The translations under genes were made by a program, and so were the position numbers. The notes below the pieces were generated by a model, which saw only the letters and a list, made by a program, of their open reading frames with translations, was not told where the DNA came from and did not search any database. Below are positions 16,712-25,185 of a stretch of 64,000 nt of DNA, piece by piece. The stretch spans positions 1-64,000 of the forward strand of contig CAWJTH010000132.1 in the NCBI GenBank assembly GCA_963845495.1, given 5' to 3'. How positions within the stretch are numbered: the stretch's first letter is position 1; every line of letters starts with the position of its first letter. Source of the DNA: JAZKFT01 sp963845495. Its GTDB lineage: Bacteria > Bacteroidota > Bacteroidia > Chitinophagales > Chitinophagaceae.

Positions 16712-16963
16712 CTCTAGCAATTCCGAAGCCTTCTCTAGCAATTCCGAAGCCCCCTCTAGCGATTCCGAAGCCTTCTCTAGCAATTCCGAAGCCCCCTCTA
16801 TCGATTCCGAAGCCCCCTCTATCGATTCCGAAGCCTTCTCTAGCAATTCCGAAGCCCCCTCTAGCAATTCCGAAGCCCCCTCTAGCAATTCCGAAGCCCC
16901 CTCTATCGATTCCGAAGCCCCCTCTAGCAATTCAGAAGCCATCTCTAACGATTCAGGACCTAT
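16712..16963. repeat. 21-bp minisatellite, 12 units
   Basis: Twelve head-to-tail units with consensus CTCTAGCAATTCCGAAGCCCC; units vary mainly at bases 6-8 (GCA, GCG or TCG) and at the last two bases (CC or TT), and the last two units are degenerate. Because 21 is divisible by three, open frames run through on both strands (heptapeptides LAIPKPP on plus, ASELLEG on minus). The plus frame would start inside the uvrA terminator, so I do not call a gene. 16964-17167 after it shows no feature. Confidence 0.9.
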
Positions 16964-17167
16964 CTAAAATAAAAGCTTTGAAGGGGCACCTATTAGTGCG
17001 ACAACGTCCACGGATAGAACAATGTCGAATTTTTAAAGAAAGCCCTTTTAAATGATTACAACAGCAACAATTTATAGTTCTTGTAATTGCTATCTCAAAC
17101 AGCTACAATACTCACTTAAAGTGCTATGCATGCTTAATGCGTTTATTTTTAGCAAAATATATACGCT

Positions 17168-17833
17168 ATGAAAAAAATGCTGCTACTTGTCATTTTAGCT
17201 TTTGCATTTAAAGCAAATGCACAATCTTGCTCCAATTATTATTTTTTGCAAAACAACAAAACCATCGAAATGGCGATGTTTGGAAAAAATGATAAACCAA
17301 CCGGTAAACTGGTTTATAATGTTACCGACGTGCAAAAAGCAGGCGGCGTACTTAGTTCCACTATCAATTCAGAAATGTTTACCGACAAAGGGAAATCAAT
17401 GTCAAAAGGCGTGGTGAACATGAAATGCAACGGTGGTATTTACATGATGGATTTAAAATCGTTCATTCCGCAACAGCAAGTGGAGCAAATGAAAAATATT
17501 GACGCCAAATCCGAATTTTATTTAGAATATCCTTCAAATATTAAAGTAGGGGATATGCTAAAAGACGGTGCATTTACCATGGATATGAACAATGGCATGG
17601 GTTTGGAAATGAACATCACCAACCGAAAAGTAGAAGGCGAAGAAGAAATTACCACGCCGGCCGGAACTTGGAAATGTTTCAAAATAACCTATCATTCCAA
17701 AATAAAAACAAAAATGGGTGGCATTGGTATTCCGTTTAATTTAGATGAAACAGAATGGTACGCCCCCGGTTTTGGCGTTGTGCGAACTACCAGTAATAAA
17801 AACACAAGGATTGAGATTGTTTCGATTAAGTAG
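17168..17833 (+). CDS. TapB/DUF3108-like exported protein
   Basis: A 221-residue protein with signal peptide MKKMLLLVILAFAFKANA, cleaved before QSCSNYY. The rest is beta-rich and ends with EITTPAGTWKCFKITYHS and TEWYAPGFGVVRT, the pattern of DUF3108/TapB-type lipid-trafficking-like beta proteins in Bacteroidota. It has no membrane segments after the signal, so it is probably periplasmic or surface-exposed. No operon partner: the vapC remnant converges from the other strand 14 bases after its stop. The family call is by pattern; function unknown. Confidence 0.7.
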   Translation: MKKMLLLVILAFAFKANAQSCSNYYFLQNNKTIEMAMFGKNDKPTGKLVYNVTDVQKAGGVLSSTINSEMFTDKGKSMSKGVVNMKCNGGIYMMDLKSFIPQQQVEQMKNIDAKSEFYLEYPSNIKVGDMLKDGAFTMDMNNGMGLEMNITNRKVEGEEEITTPAGTWKCFKITYHSKIKTKMGGIGIPFNLDETEWYAPGFGVVRTTSNKNTRIEIVSIK

Positions 17834-17847
17834 TGTTGAGGTTTAAT

Positions 17848-18251
17848 TTATTTAGACCAATTGGCTAACTCAATACCTTTTATCCGTTTAAAATGAGCGA
17901 TATTATTTGTTATTAATTGAAACTCATTAGCCATTGCTATACCCGCAATTAACGTGTCGGTATGACCAATTTCACTACCTTTTTTTCTTAAATCAGCTTG
18001 GATATTGGCGGAAATTTTTACGGTTTTTATTGTAAGAGGAATAATTTTATTTAAGTTTATGAATTCTTCAAATCTTTCCATTTGCTTTCTGGCATCTTTA
18101 TACAAAAGGCCATTCAATATTTCATAATAAGTAATGATACTAAGATTCACATATCCAAACTGATTTAAATGTTCGTCAACTTTTTTATAACTTTTATATT
18201 GCCCCTTAAAAACTCAGAAAGTATATCAGTATCTAAAATTGATAATTTCAT
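17848..18251 (-). pseudogene. VapC-like PIN-domain toxin, frameshifted
   Basis: A PIN-domain ribonuclease toxin split by a frameshift. The ATG at 18251 opens MKLSILDTDILSEFLRGNIK, a typical PIN start with the first metal-binding Asp, but the frame ends after KLTNI. The next frame carries on with KKVDEHLNQFGYVNLSIITY and the rest, including GHTDTLIAGIA (second acidic cluster) and LITNNIAHF. One extra A in the A6 run (T6 at 18181-18186 on the plus strand) would restore about 134 codons. The start overlaps the antitoxin stop as ATGA. Either a decayed toxin, a slippage-variable toxin, or a sequencing error in a homopolymer. Confidence 0.75.
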
Positions 18252-18490
18252 AAATCGATGCTGCGGTCAAAAAGATTTTTTCTGGTTTCCTTTATTTGGT
18301 TTTGATAATCTTTATAATCTTTTTCATTCATGTCGCTAAATATACCGCCAAATGATAATATCTTTTTACTTACATCTTTCGATTGCTCAATAGCACTGGG
18401 CGTTAGCGAGTGTACAAATTGATATACTTCCTCCAATCTATCAATTGGAACATTTTCAATTTCTTTTAATATATTGTTGAGTGTAATCAT
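18248..18490 (-). CDS. Antitoxin partner of the VapC-like toxin
   Basis: An 80-residue protein, MITLNNILKEIENVPIDRLEEV..., placed directly upstream of the PIN gene and sharing a 4-base ATGA overlap with it, the usual order antitoxin-toxin. The N-terminal half is helical (IENVPIDRLEEVYQFVHSL), like small antitoxins annotated beside PIN toxins in Bacteroidota; the C-terminal part (about 40-80) is charged and probably the toxin-binding tail. I do not see an AbrB or RHH motif clearly. The role rests mainly on context. Since the toxin is frameshifted, this may be a free-standing antitoxin. Confidence 0.7.
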   Translation of the reverse strand: MITLNNILKEIENVPIDRLEEVYQFVHSLTPSAIEQSKDVSKKILSFGGIFSDMNEKDYKDYQNQIKETRKNLFDRSIDL

Positions 18491-18593
18491 TGTTTAACAA
18501 GTTTAATTCAAAGTTACGGGATTGTATAAATACCAATTGCTGGCTGTTTATGGCACATTCCTATAATTTTCATTTATTTGTAAAAACGCGTAC

Positions 18594-19286
18594 ATGAAAA
18601 CGATAGGAATAATTGGCGGCTTAACATGGATTTCAACCATTGAATATTACAGATGGATAAACGAAATGGTGCAGGAGCGTTTAGGCGGAAACGAGTCTGC
18701 CAAGCTGCTAATGTATTCTGTAAACTTTGGTGAGATTATAAAATTTAAAGAAACAGACAATTGGGACGGTATCGCCGGAATAATAACCACCGTCGCAAAA
18801 AAGCTGGAAATTGCAGGGGCTGATTGTTTATTGATTGGTGCCAATACGATGCATCATATTTACGATAAAGTCGTATCTGCAGTTAACATTCCTATTATCC
18901 ACATTGTTGACGCAACCGCAAAAGCCATTCAAGAAAAAGGCTTGAAAAAGATTGCATTGTTAGGTACCAAATACACCATGCAACTTGATTTTTATAAAAA
19001 CAAATTGGCAGGATACGGCATCGAAACGTTGATACCGAACGCCACCGAAATTGAATTCATTAACAATGCTATTTACCAAGAAATGGGCAAAAACATTTTC
19101 TTGCCCGAAACAAAAGCCACATTTCTGCAAATCATTAATGGCTTGGTAAGTAAAGGTGCCGAAGGTGTTATTTTGGGCTGTACCGAAATCCCGTTGTTGA
19201 TTGCACCTGATGATTGCAATGTGCCGTTGTTCAATACCGGTTATTTACATGCAAAAGCCGGTGTTGATTTTGCGCTTTCTGCTTAA
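18594..19286 (+). CDS. Aspartate/glutamate racemase family protein
   Basis: A 230-residue cytoplasmic protein of the PLP-independent Asp/Glu racemase family: MKTIGIIGGLTWISTIEYYR at the N-terminus and GCTEIPLLI near residue 201 with the second catalytic Cys. The first catalytic position, normally Cys in CNT, reads GANTMHH (about residue 83), so only one Cys is seen. The E. coli YgeA-type enzymes also deviate at this position (Thr), so activity may be altered rather than lost. It stands alone; no adjacent peptidoglycan or amino-acid gene shares its direction closely. Confidence 0.85.
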   Translation: MKTIGIIGGLTWISTIEYYRWINEMVQERLGGNESAKLLMYSVNFGEIIKFKETDNWDGIAGIITTVAKKLEIAGADCLLIGANTMHHIYDKVVSAVNIPIIHIVDATAKAIQEKGLKKIALLGTKYTMQLDFYKNKLAGYGIETLIPNATEIEFINNAIYQEMGKNIFLPETKATFLQIINGLVSKGAEGVILGCTEIPLLIAPDDCNVPLFNTGYLHAKAGVDFALSA

Positions 19287-19472
19287 AATTTGATAACCTT
19301 TTTTGCTTTGTTTATATTTCAGCCACTTGCAAAAGGTTGTCAAATTTTATCGCCATCTAAACAACAATTGCGTAAAAATTACACGGCAACCTTTGCGTAG
19401 ATAAATAAAACCGTAACGTTGTATGGTTAAAGCTTTGCCATAATTTCGTTACCCCTAATTAAAACCAATGCT

Positions 19473-21098
19473 ATGGAAATGGAAGAAAAATTGCGCCAGC
19501 TTTTTGTGCCAGAAGAAGCTATTCCCGAACAATACAAGCTGGCCACAGAACTGCACCAAAAAGAATACCTTACCAATGGCGAACTGAAAGTTTGGAAAGG
19601 CACTGTACATGAAGTGTATTCACCCGTTTGCTTTCCTACCGACGAAGGATTGAAACGGAAATTAATAGGCACTTATCCCATTTGTACCGAAACCGAAGCC
19701 ATGGAATCTTTAAATGCCGCAGTGGCTGCTTACGACAATGGCCGTGGCGAATGGCCGACCATGGGCGTAGCCCAACGGATTGTATGCGTTGAAAATTTCA
19801 CCCATAAAATGTTGGAACAAAAAAATGAAGTGGTGAAATTGATCATGTGGGAAATTGGTAAAAGCTTCGCCGATAGCGCCAAAGAATTTGACCGTACCGT
19901 TGAATATATTTATGCCACCATCGATGCGCTAAAAGACATTGACCGCGAATCTTCCCGCTTTGATATTGAACAAGGTATTGCTGCGCAAGTGCGCCGCTCA
20001 CCGCTTGGTGTGGTGCTTTGTATGGGGCCGTTCAATTATCCGTTGAACGAAACTTTCACCACTTTAATTCCAGCCCTAATCATGGGCAATACCATTTTGT
20101 TTAAACCACCAAAACATGGTACATTGTTGTTTTGCCCTTTGTTAAATGCTTTTAAGGATTGTTTTCCAAAGGGTGTGGTAAATACTATTTATGGCCGTGG
20201 TAATACCATTATACCCGGATTAATGAAATCGGGCAACATTAATGTACTTACGTTAATCGGTTCTAGCAAAGTGGCCAACGAATTGAAAAAACTGCACCCT
20301 AAAATAAATAGGCTGCGGGCTATTTTAGGATTGGATGCAAAGAATGCCGCTATTATTACCGCCAAAGCCGATTTGAAATTGGCCGTTTCTGAAACGGTTT
20401 TGGGTTCCTTATCTTTTAACGGACAAAGATGCACGGCGCTAAAAATTGTGTTTGTTCACAAAAGTATTGCCGATGAATTCTTGAAAATGTTGTCTGAGGC
20501 AGTCGGTAAACTAAAATATGGCATGCCTTGGGAAGCTGGAGTGTCGCTCACGCCTTTGCCCGAACCCGGAAAACCTGCCTACTTGCAAGCTTGCTTGGAA
20601 GATGCCAAAGCAAATGGTGCAACTATCATCAACGAAAACGGTGGTAAAATGGCTGAATCTTTTGTTTATCCTGCTGTTGTTTATCCAGTAAATAGTAAAA
20701 TGAAATTGTATCGCGAAGAACAGTTTGGGCCAATTGTTCCAGTGGTGCCGTTTACTGATTTAGAAGAAACAATCCAGTATTTGATCGATTCTCCGCACGG
20801 CCAGCAAGTAAGTATTTTTAGTAACGATGTGGAAGAATTGTCCACTTTAATCGATCCGTTGGTGAACCAAGTTAGCCGCGTAAACATCAATTGTCAATGC
20901 CAGCGTGGGCCAGATGTTTTTCCGTTTACCGGTAGGAAAGATAGTGCCGAAGGCACTTTGAGCGTAGTAGATGCTTTGCGTTCATTTTCCATCCGCTCGT
21001 TGGTGGCCACTAAACTCACCGAAACCAACAAGCATATTTTAAATGATATTATAGAAAGCCATAGTTCTAATTTTTTAAGTACGAAATATATTTTTTAG
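19473..21098 (+). CDS. gapN: NADP-dependent glyceraldehyde-3-phosphate dehydrogenase (GapN-like)
   Basis: Aldehyde dehydrogenase superfamily, 541 residues; non-phosphorylating oxidation of glyceraldehyde-3-phosphate to 3-phosphoglycerate giving NADPH. Seen: GPFNYPLNETFTTLIPALIM and FKPPKHG (cofactor region), catalytic Cys in SFNGQRCTALKI (about Cys320), EEQFGPIVPVVPF, and the C-terminal RGPDVFPFTGRKDSAEGTLS characteristic of GapN-type enzymes. The usual ELGGK stretch with the general base Glu reads ILGLDAKNAA, which I believe is a subgroup trait but cannot verify. Monocistronic. The exact substrate is inferred from family resemblance. Confidence 0.85.
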   Translation: MEMEEKLRQLFVPEEAIPEQYKLATELHQKEYLTNGELKVWKGTVHEVYSPVCFPTDEGLKRKLIGTYPICTETEAMESLNAAVAAYDNGRGEWPTMGVAQRIVCVENFTHKMLEQKNEVVKLIMWEIGKSFADSAKEFDRTVEYIYATIDALKDIDRESSRFDIEQGIAAQVRRSPLGVVLCMGPFNYPLNETFTTLIPALIMGNTILFKPPKHGTLLFCPLLNAFKDCFPKGVVNTIYGRGNTIIPGLMKSGNINVLTLIGSSKVANELKKLHPKINRLRAILGLDAKNAAIITAKADLKLAVSETVLGSLSFNGQRCTALKIVFVHKSIADEFLKMLSEAVGKLKYGMPWEAGVSLTPLPEPGKPAYLQACLEDAKANGATIINENGGKMAESFVYPAVVYPVNSKMKLYREEQFGPIVPVVPFTDLEETIQYLIDSPHGQQVSIFSNDVEELSTLIDPLVNQVSRVNINCQCQRGPDVFPFTGRKDSAEGTLSVVDALRSFSIRSLVATKLTETNKHILNDIIESHSSNFLSTKYIF

Positions 21099-21109
21099 GC
21101 TACTGGAAA

Positions 21110-21255
21110 GTAATTAAGTAATTGGGTAAATAAGTAATTAATTGGGATCTTTTTAAACATTCGTAAGAATTAAAATGTAAAAATAGGTAAACAAGAAAGT
21201 TGGAAATATATTTTGCCAATTACTTATTTACCTATTTACTCAATTACATAATTAC
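21110..21255. repeat. Word-type hairpin, GTAATT/GTAAAT vocabulary
   Basis: Left arm 21110-21145 contains TAATTAAGTAATTGGGTAAA; right arm 21216-21255 contains CAATTACTTATTTACC and is its reverse complement at the word level. The same vocabulary recurs at 31071-31146 and 37893-37937. Lies between the convergent gapN and ferritin genes, where it may also terminate transcription. Confidence 0.75.
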
Positions 21256-21261
21256 TAGTCC

Positions 21262-21813
21262 CTACGGGTTTTCCGCATCTTTTTCCTGTGCCAGTTCAGC
21301 TTCGTCCGGCGTGGTTTTCATGTCGCGGTCTAATGAATATAATGATTCGACAGTGGCTTTATCGCCGCCGGCAATCTTTAATTTATCCAGCATTCCCATA
21401 ACCATGGTTTCTTCTTCGGCTTGTTCTTTTACAAACCATTGTAAAAAGTTCCAAGTAATCCAATCGTTTTCATCAAAGCTCATTTTCACAATTTTGTAAA
21501 TGGATTCGGTATTTTCCACTTCGGCTTTAAATGTTTTTTCAAAACAGTCAAGCATGTTCGAAGGAACGCCATCTGGTGCGTTTATTGGTTGAATTTGTAC
21601 GGTAGCGCCACGTTCCAAAATATATTCCAAAAACTTCATCATGTGGCCACGTTCCTCATTAGCATGGCGGAATAAGAAATTGGCAATGCCGTCGTACCCT
21701 TCTGATGCGGCCCAAGAAGCATACGCCAAATAAATTTGCGCATTATAGGCCTCGTTGGTCATTTGTTGGTTCAGCGCACTACGCAATGTTTCTGATAGGC
21801 GGTTGGTATTCAT
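21262..21813 (-). CDS. ftnA: Ferritin
   Basis: Iron-storage ferritin, 183 residues, forming a 24-subunit shell with a ferroxidase centre. The four-helix ferritin fold is clear: first helix with NQQMTNEAYNAQIYLAYASW, then HANEERGHMMKF carrying the diiron Glu and His, and WFVKEQAEEETMV in the later helix. No signal peptide. A short acidic tail (DEAELAQEKDAENP) follows the fold. It is transcribed alone, convergent with gapN. No iron box was recognised upstream. Confidence 0.95.
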   Translation of the reverse strand: MNTNRLSETLRSALNQQMTNEAYNAQIYLAYASWAASEGYDGIANFLFRHANEERGHMMKFLEYILERGATVQIQPINAPDGVPSNMLDCFEKTFKAEVENTESIYKIVKMSFDENDWITWNFLQWFVKEQAEEETMVMGMLDKLKIAGGDKATVESLYSLDRDMKTTPDEAELAQEKDAENP

Positions 21814-21917
21814 TTTTTTTAGGTTTTATTTAATGGTTTTTAAATGAAGGATAATAAGTAAATTGAATAAGTTTATCCCGTAATTTATCAATCCATCAAT
21901 TTTCATACCTGCGCTAA

Positions 21918-22002
21918 AGCTTTGGGCTGTTAGCTAGGGGCTATCAGCCATAGCAATAATTACTTGATACATTTGGTAAATGCTATAGCTCGTAGCTTAT
22001 AG
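21918..22002. repeat. Word-type inverted repeat, AGCTATAG vocabulary
   Basis: Words such as GGGCTGTTAGCTAGGGGC and CTATCAGCC on the left (21918-21948) face GCTATAGCTCGTAGCTTATAG on the right (21982-22002). Weaker than the relatives at 37624-37712 and 40161-40255. The rest of the 379-base gap 21814-22192 holds no recognisable gene. Confidence 0.5.
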
Positions 22003-22170
22003 TTTTTTTGGGTGCCTTATCGCAATTGTTTTTGGAAATTTCAAGAACTTAAATAATTAAAAGGACTCAATTGAACTTAAAATCTACAACCAACCATAAA
22101 CTTATACCAACCAATTATAAACGCAGAACGTCCGTTCCTAAATAATATTTATTTTTAATATCGCCGCTGC

Positions 22171-22178
22171 TATTTTTG
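22171..22178 (+). promoter_or_regulatory. Possible -7 element of the sterol-desaturase family gene
   Basis: TATTTTTG fits TAnnTTTG, 15 bases upstream of the start codon. No clear -33 TTG at the proper distance. Confidence 0.35.
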
Positions 22179-22192
22179 TAAAAAATGATAAT

Positions 22193-23332
22193 ATGCCAAC
22201 AAACACGCGATTGAAAGTAGGACAAGGCCAAATCAGTAGTTATATTTCCATTTTCCTTGGCATTTTAGCGTTAGGTGCCATATTATGTTTCCACTTTCCC
22301 GAAAGGCTTACCACGCCTGAGTTTCGGGATTTGTACACGGCCGAATCCATGAAGATATTGGTGGCCGCAGTTATTATAGCCGCCTTCTTTTTTTCCATGC
22401 TTAGTTTATTGTTGGCAAAAAAAATAAAACTGGCTTTACCGGGTACGCTTATTGCGGGGGCTGCCATTTTATTGGGCGCTTTCAGTTTAAAGGGCCGTTC
22501 GGTTGAAAGCACCAGTTGGCATTTTGGGCTTGATTGGATGCTTTTGGATTTGCTGTTGATGACCATCATTTTTATTCCGATCGAATTGTTTTTCCCAAAG
22601 AATAATGAACAAACAAAATTTCACGAAGAATGGCGAACAGATCTGATCTATTTCGTTATCAGCCATTTATTCATCCAATTTTTTGGCGTGGTTACCAAAC
22701 AGCCGGCCATGCTGTTTTTTGGTTGGGTGGGGTTGGGCAAAGTACATGCTTGGGTTCAACAGTTGCCCTTTATCGTTGCCTTGTTGTTGGCTTTTTTTGC
22801 AACCGATCTTTTTCAATATTGGGCGCACCGCATTTTTCACAACCACGTTTATTTGTGGCGTTTCCATTCCGTACACCATTCTACGCAGCACATGGATTGG
22901 TTGGCGGGTAGCCGTACCCATTTTATTGATATTTTTTTTACTCGTGCCATGACGTTTATTCCATTGTACGTACTTGGCTTTTCAATTCCTGTTTTTAACG
23001 CGTATATTATTTTTATTGCCATCCATGCAGTGTTGATTCATTCCAACACCCGTATCAACTTTGGGCCGCTCAAATATATTTTTACTACGCCGCAATATCA
23101 CCATTGGCACCATTGTGAAGACCCCAAATATTATGGCCACAACTTCGCATCCATTTTTCCTTTTATTGATATGATTTTTGGTACGTATTATTTACCTGGC
23201 AACGTTTGGCCAGAAGGAACAGGCGTTCACGAAGGGCAATATCCAAAAGGTTTTTTAAAACAAACCGTTTATCCATTTACCAAAAGTCCTTTTGACAACG
23301 ACCTGAAAATGGAAGAAAGGAGTGATCGCTAG
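22193..23332 (+). CDS. Sterol desaturase / fatty acid hydroxylase family membrane protein
   Basis: A 379-residue integral membrane di-iron enzyme. The N-terminal third contains about three extra membrane helices (residues 15-105). The C-terminal catalytic part has the eight-histidine pattern: WAHRIFHN (about 222), FHSVHHSTQH (about 233) and YHHWHHCED (about 303). Family members hydroxylate or desaturate lipids; in Bacteroidota similar proteins are linked to sphingolipid or fatty-acid hydroxylation, but the substrate here is unknown. The histidine set is complete, so it should be active. A small membrane ORF follows 76 bases later. Confidence 0.88.
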   Translation: MPTNTRLKVGQGQISSYISIFLGILALGAILCFHFPERLTTPEFRDLYTAESMKILVAAVIIAAFFFSMLSLLLAKKIKLALPGTLIAGAAILLGAFSLKGRSVESTSWHFGLDWMLLDLLLMTIIFIPIELFFPKNNEQTKFHEEWRTDLIYFVISHLFIQFFGVVTKQPAMLFFGWVGLGKVHAWVQQLPFIVALLLAFFATDLFQYWAHRIFHNHVYLWRFHSVHHSTQHMDWLAGSRTHFIDIFFTRAMTFIPLYVLGFSIPVFNAYIIFIAIHAVLIHSNTRINFGPLKYIFTTPQYHHWHHCEDPKYYGHNFASIFPFIDMIFGTYYLPGNVWPEGTGVHEGQYPKGFLKQTVYPFTKSPFDNDLKMEERSDR

Positions 23333-23408
23333 ATATAAAGATTATAAAATGAGGAAATAATAAGAAATTAACAATAGGAAAAAGATAAAGAATGGAAAAA
23401 TTATTTAA

Positions 23409-23603
23409 ATGAAGGTATATTTTGTAGGCATTTTCATTTTAATCGCATCTGTTGTTTTTGGGTTGGCATTTTTGTTGGGAAGATTTTTATATAAAAAAAT
23501 CATGACCATCAAAATTTTCATTGTCCAAGTTTTAGCGGCAATGATTACGGCATGCTTATTTGCAGAACTGCTTTATATTTTATTGTTGGTTGTGGTTATT
23601 TAA
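23409..23603 (+). CDS. Small two-helix membrane protein, hypothetical
   Basis: A 64-residue open frame, MKVYFVGIFILIASVVFGLA..., with two hydrophobic segments (about 3-27 and 36-63) joined by RFLYKKIMTIK. There is no homologue I recognise and no domain. It follows the sterol-desaturase family gene by 76 bases in the same direction, so it could be co-transcribed. Its composition is like that of real small membrane proteins, but the AT-rich DNA could give this by chance. Confidence 0.4.
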   Translation: MKVYFVGIFILIASVVFGLAFLLGRFLYKKIMTIKIFIVQVLAAMITACLFAELLYILLLVVVI

Positions 23604-23773
23604 CAATGCTTGTTACAGGAGCAAGGATAGAATGGTGATGATATAAATTGACCATCGTTTAGCCATCCCAAGCAGCATCATTCTCCTTATTTGAATCATC
23701 ATCCAAAACAAGCAACCACTTTATGTTTTACGGATGCGATTCTTTCCCTATTATTGTTGATATAAAATATTCT

Positions 23774-24826
23774 ATGAAACGATTCGGACTTCTTTTAATG
23801 GTTATCTTTTGTTTCACTGCCTTTGCTGCCCATGCGCAAAAAAAGGCTCAACCCGAGCTGTATGATTTAACCGAGGTAGATAAAAGATTGGATGCCGCCA
23901 AGAAGGAATTGGGTGGCGGTGCCGTATTGATGATTTATAAAGATGGAAAAATTGTTCACAAAAAAGAAGTTGGACCAGATTTTGGCATCCGTACGCCTGT
24001 CCCAATCGGGGCTAGTAGCCAATGGCTTACCGCCGCATTGGTTATGACTTTTGTGGACGAAGGCAAACTGTCGTTGGATGATAAAGTGAGCCAATACTTG
24101 CCCATTTTTAAAACTTATGGCAAGGCTTATATTACCATCCGCAATTGCCTTAACAATTTTACGGGTATCGAAAACCCATCTGGCATCGGCACTTTTTTCG
24201 AGAAAAAATATCCTACGCTGGAAGAATTGGTGAATTCGTATGCCAATAAACACGAGATCCAAACCAATCCGGGTACGGAGTTTCGTTATAGTCCGATTGG
24301 TATAAACATTGTTGGCCGCATTTGCGAAACCCTCGTTAAAAACAAAGCTTTCGACCGGTTAATATTGGAAAGGGTTTGTAGGCCACTGGGTATGCACAAC
24401 ACTAGTTTTTATAGCGAAAAGGCGCTTCTTCCAAGCAGCGGAGCCATATCATCAGCATCGGACTATATCAATTTTTTGGCCATGATGATGAACAAAGGCA
24501 TGTTTAACGGTAAACAAGTGCTGAGCGAAAAATCGGTCGCCGAAATGCAAAAAATCCAAACAACGCCTGAGCTTATAAAATATGCCCCCGATGCTGCTAA
24601 AGGTTACAGCTTTGGCTTGGGTGAATGGATACAAGATGTTGATTCACAAGGGAATCCGGCGGTTATTAGTTGCCCTAATTTTTCTGGTACTTTACCTTAC
24701 GTTGATTTTTGTCATGGTTATGCCTGTATATTTTTGGTGAAAAATGCTTTGAGTGATACCAAACGAGAAGTTTACAACCGCTTAAAAGATATGATTGACG
24801 GAGCTGTGGGTGGTGAATGTAAATAG
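23774..24826 (+). CDS. Serine hydrolase / class C beta-lactamase-like protein with degenerate active site
   Basis: A 350-residue exported protein of the beta-lactamase-related serine hydrolase family. I chose ATG 23774 because it gives the signal peptide MKRFGLLLMVIFCFTAFAAHA; the open frame extends 51 bases further upstream without signal character. The fold is recognisable (TAALVMTFVDEGKLSLDDKVSQYLP; SSGAISSASDYINFLAMMMNKG), but the SxxK tetrad reads SSQW and the YxN motif reads YSP. Lys and Asn of the catalytic centre are therefore missing, suggesting a non-hydrolytic, perhaps ligand-binding role (inference). No operon partner. Confidence 0.8.
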   Translation: MKRFGLLLMVIFCFTAFAAHAQKKAQPELYDLTEVDKRLDAAKKELGGGAVLMIYKDGKIVHKKEVGPDFGIRTPVPIGASSQWLTAALVMTFVDEGKLSLDDKVSQYLPIFKTYGKAYITIRNCLNNFTGIENPSGIGTFFEKKYPTLEELVNSYANKHEIQTNPGTEFRYSPIGINIVGRICETLVKNKAFDRLILERVCRPLGMHNTSFYSEKALLPSSGAISSASDYINFLAMMMNKGMFNGKQVLSEKSVAEMQKIQTTPELIKYAPDAAKGYSFGLGEWIQDVDSQGNPAVISCPNFSGTLPYVDFCHGYACIFLVKNALSDTKREVYNRLKDMIDGAVGGECK

Positions 24827-24882
24827 CGGAAAGTAGAGATAAAAAGGAACGCTGCCTTATAAATTCCGACAATATTTTTTTT

Positions 24883-24942
24883 CTTTGCACCCTTTGCTTC
24901 TTAGCGGTAAAGTATAACCGCAAAGAAGCAAAGGGCGCAAAG
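24883..24942. repeat. Word-type hairpin, CTTTGC/CCTTTGCTTC vocabulary
   Basis: Left arm CTTTGCACCCTTTGCTTCTT... (24883-24908) and right arm ...AAGAAGCAAAGGGCGCAAAG (24917-24942) pair over about 26 bases with three mismatches and an 8-base loop. It lies after the serine hydrolase gene. The remaining bases to 25185 show nothing recognisable. Confidence 0.8.
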
Positions 24943-25185
24943 TTTTCAAGGCACAATCTATTAATGCTTTTTCCCGAAATGAAACAAGGTTTCAAACACT
25001 TGTGGTTGGCGATTATTAAAATATTTAGGCATAAATTGAAAATTAAGTAAATTCAATTCGTTATTAGGCATTGCTTTTGATGTTATGCAATCCAGCTTAA
25101 GTCGTCTAATTCCATTTAAAATTCCTGTGTCAAAAAATCTGTGTTGTAATCTTTTCTATATTGCAGCCCGCAAACAAAAAATAAA

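Noticed and set aside
16709..16942. Minus-strand open frame with ASELLEG heptads
   Set aside because: Same minisatellite read backwards; no start signal or conserved domain, though a coiled-coil-like heptad is visible.
16642..17055. Plus-strand open frame with LAIPKPP heptads
   Set aside because: It begins inside the uvrA terminator and consists mainly of the 21-bp minisatellite; the open frame follows from a unit length divisible by three.
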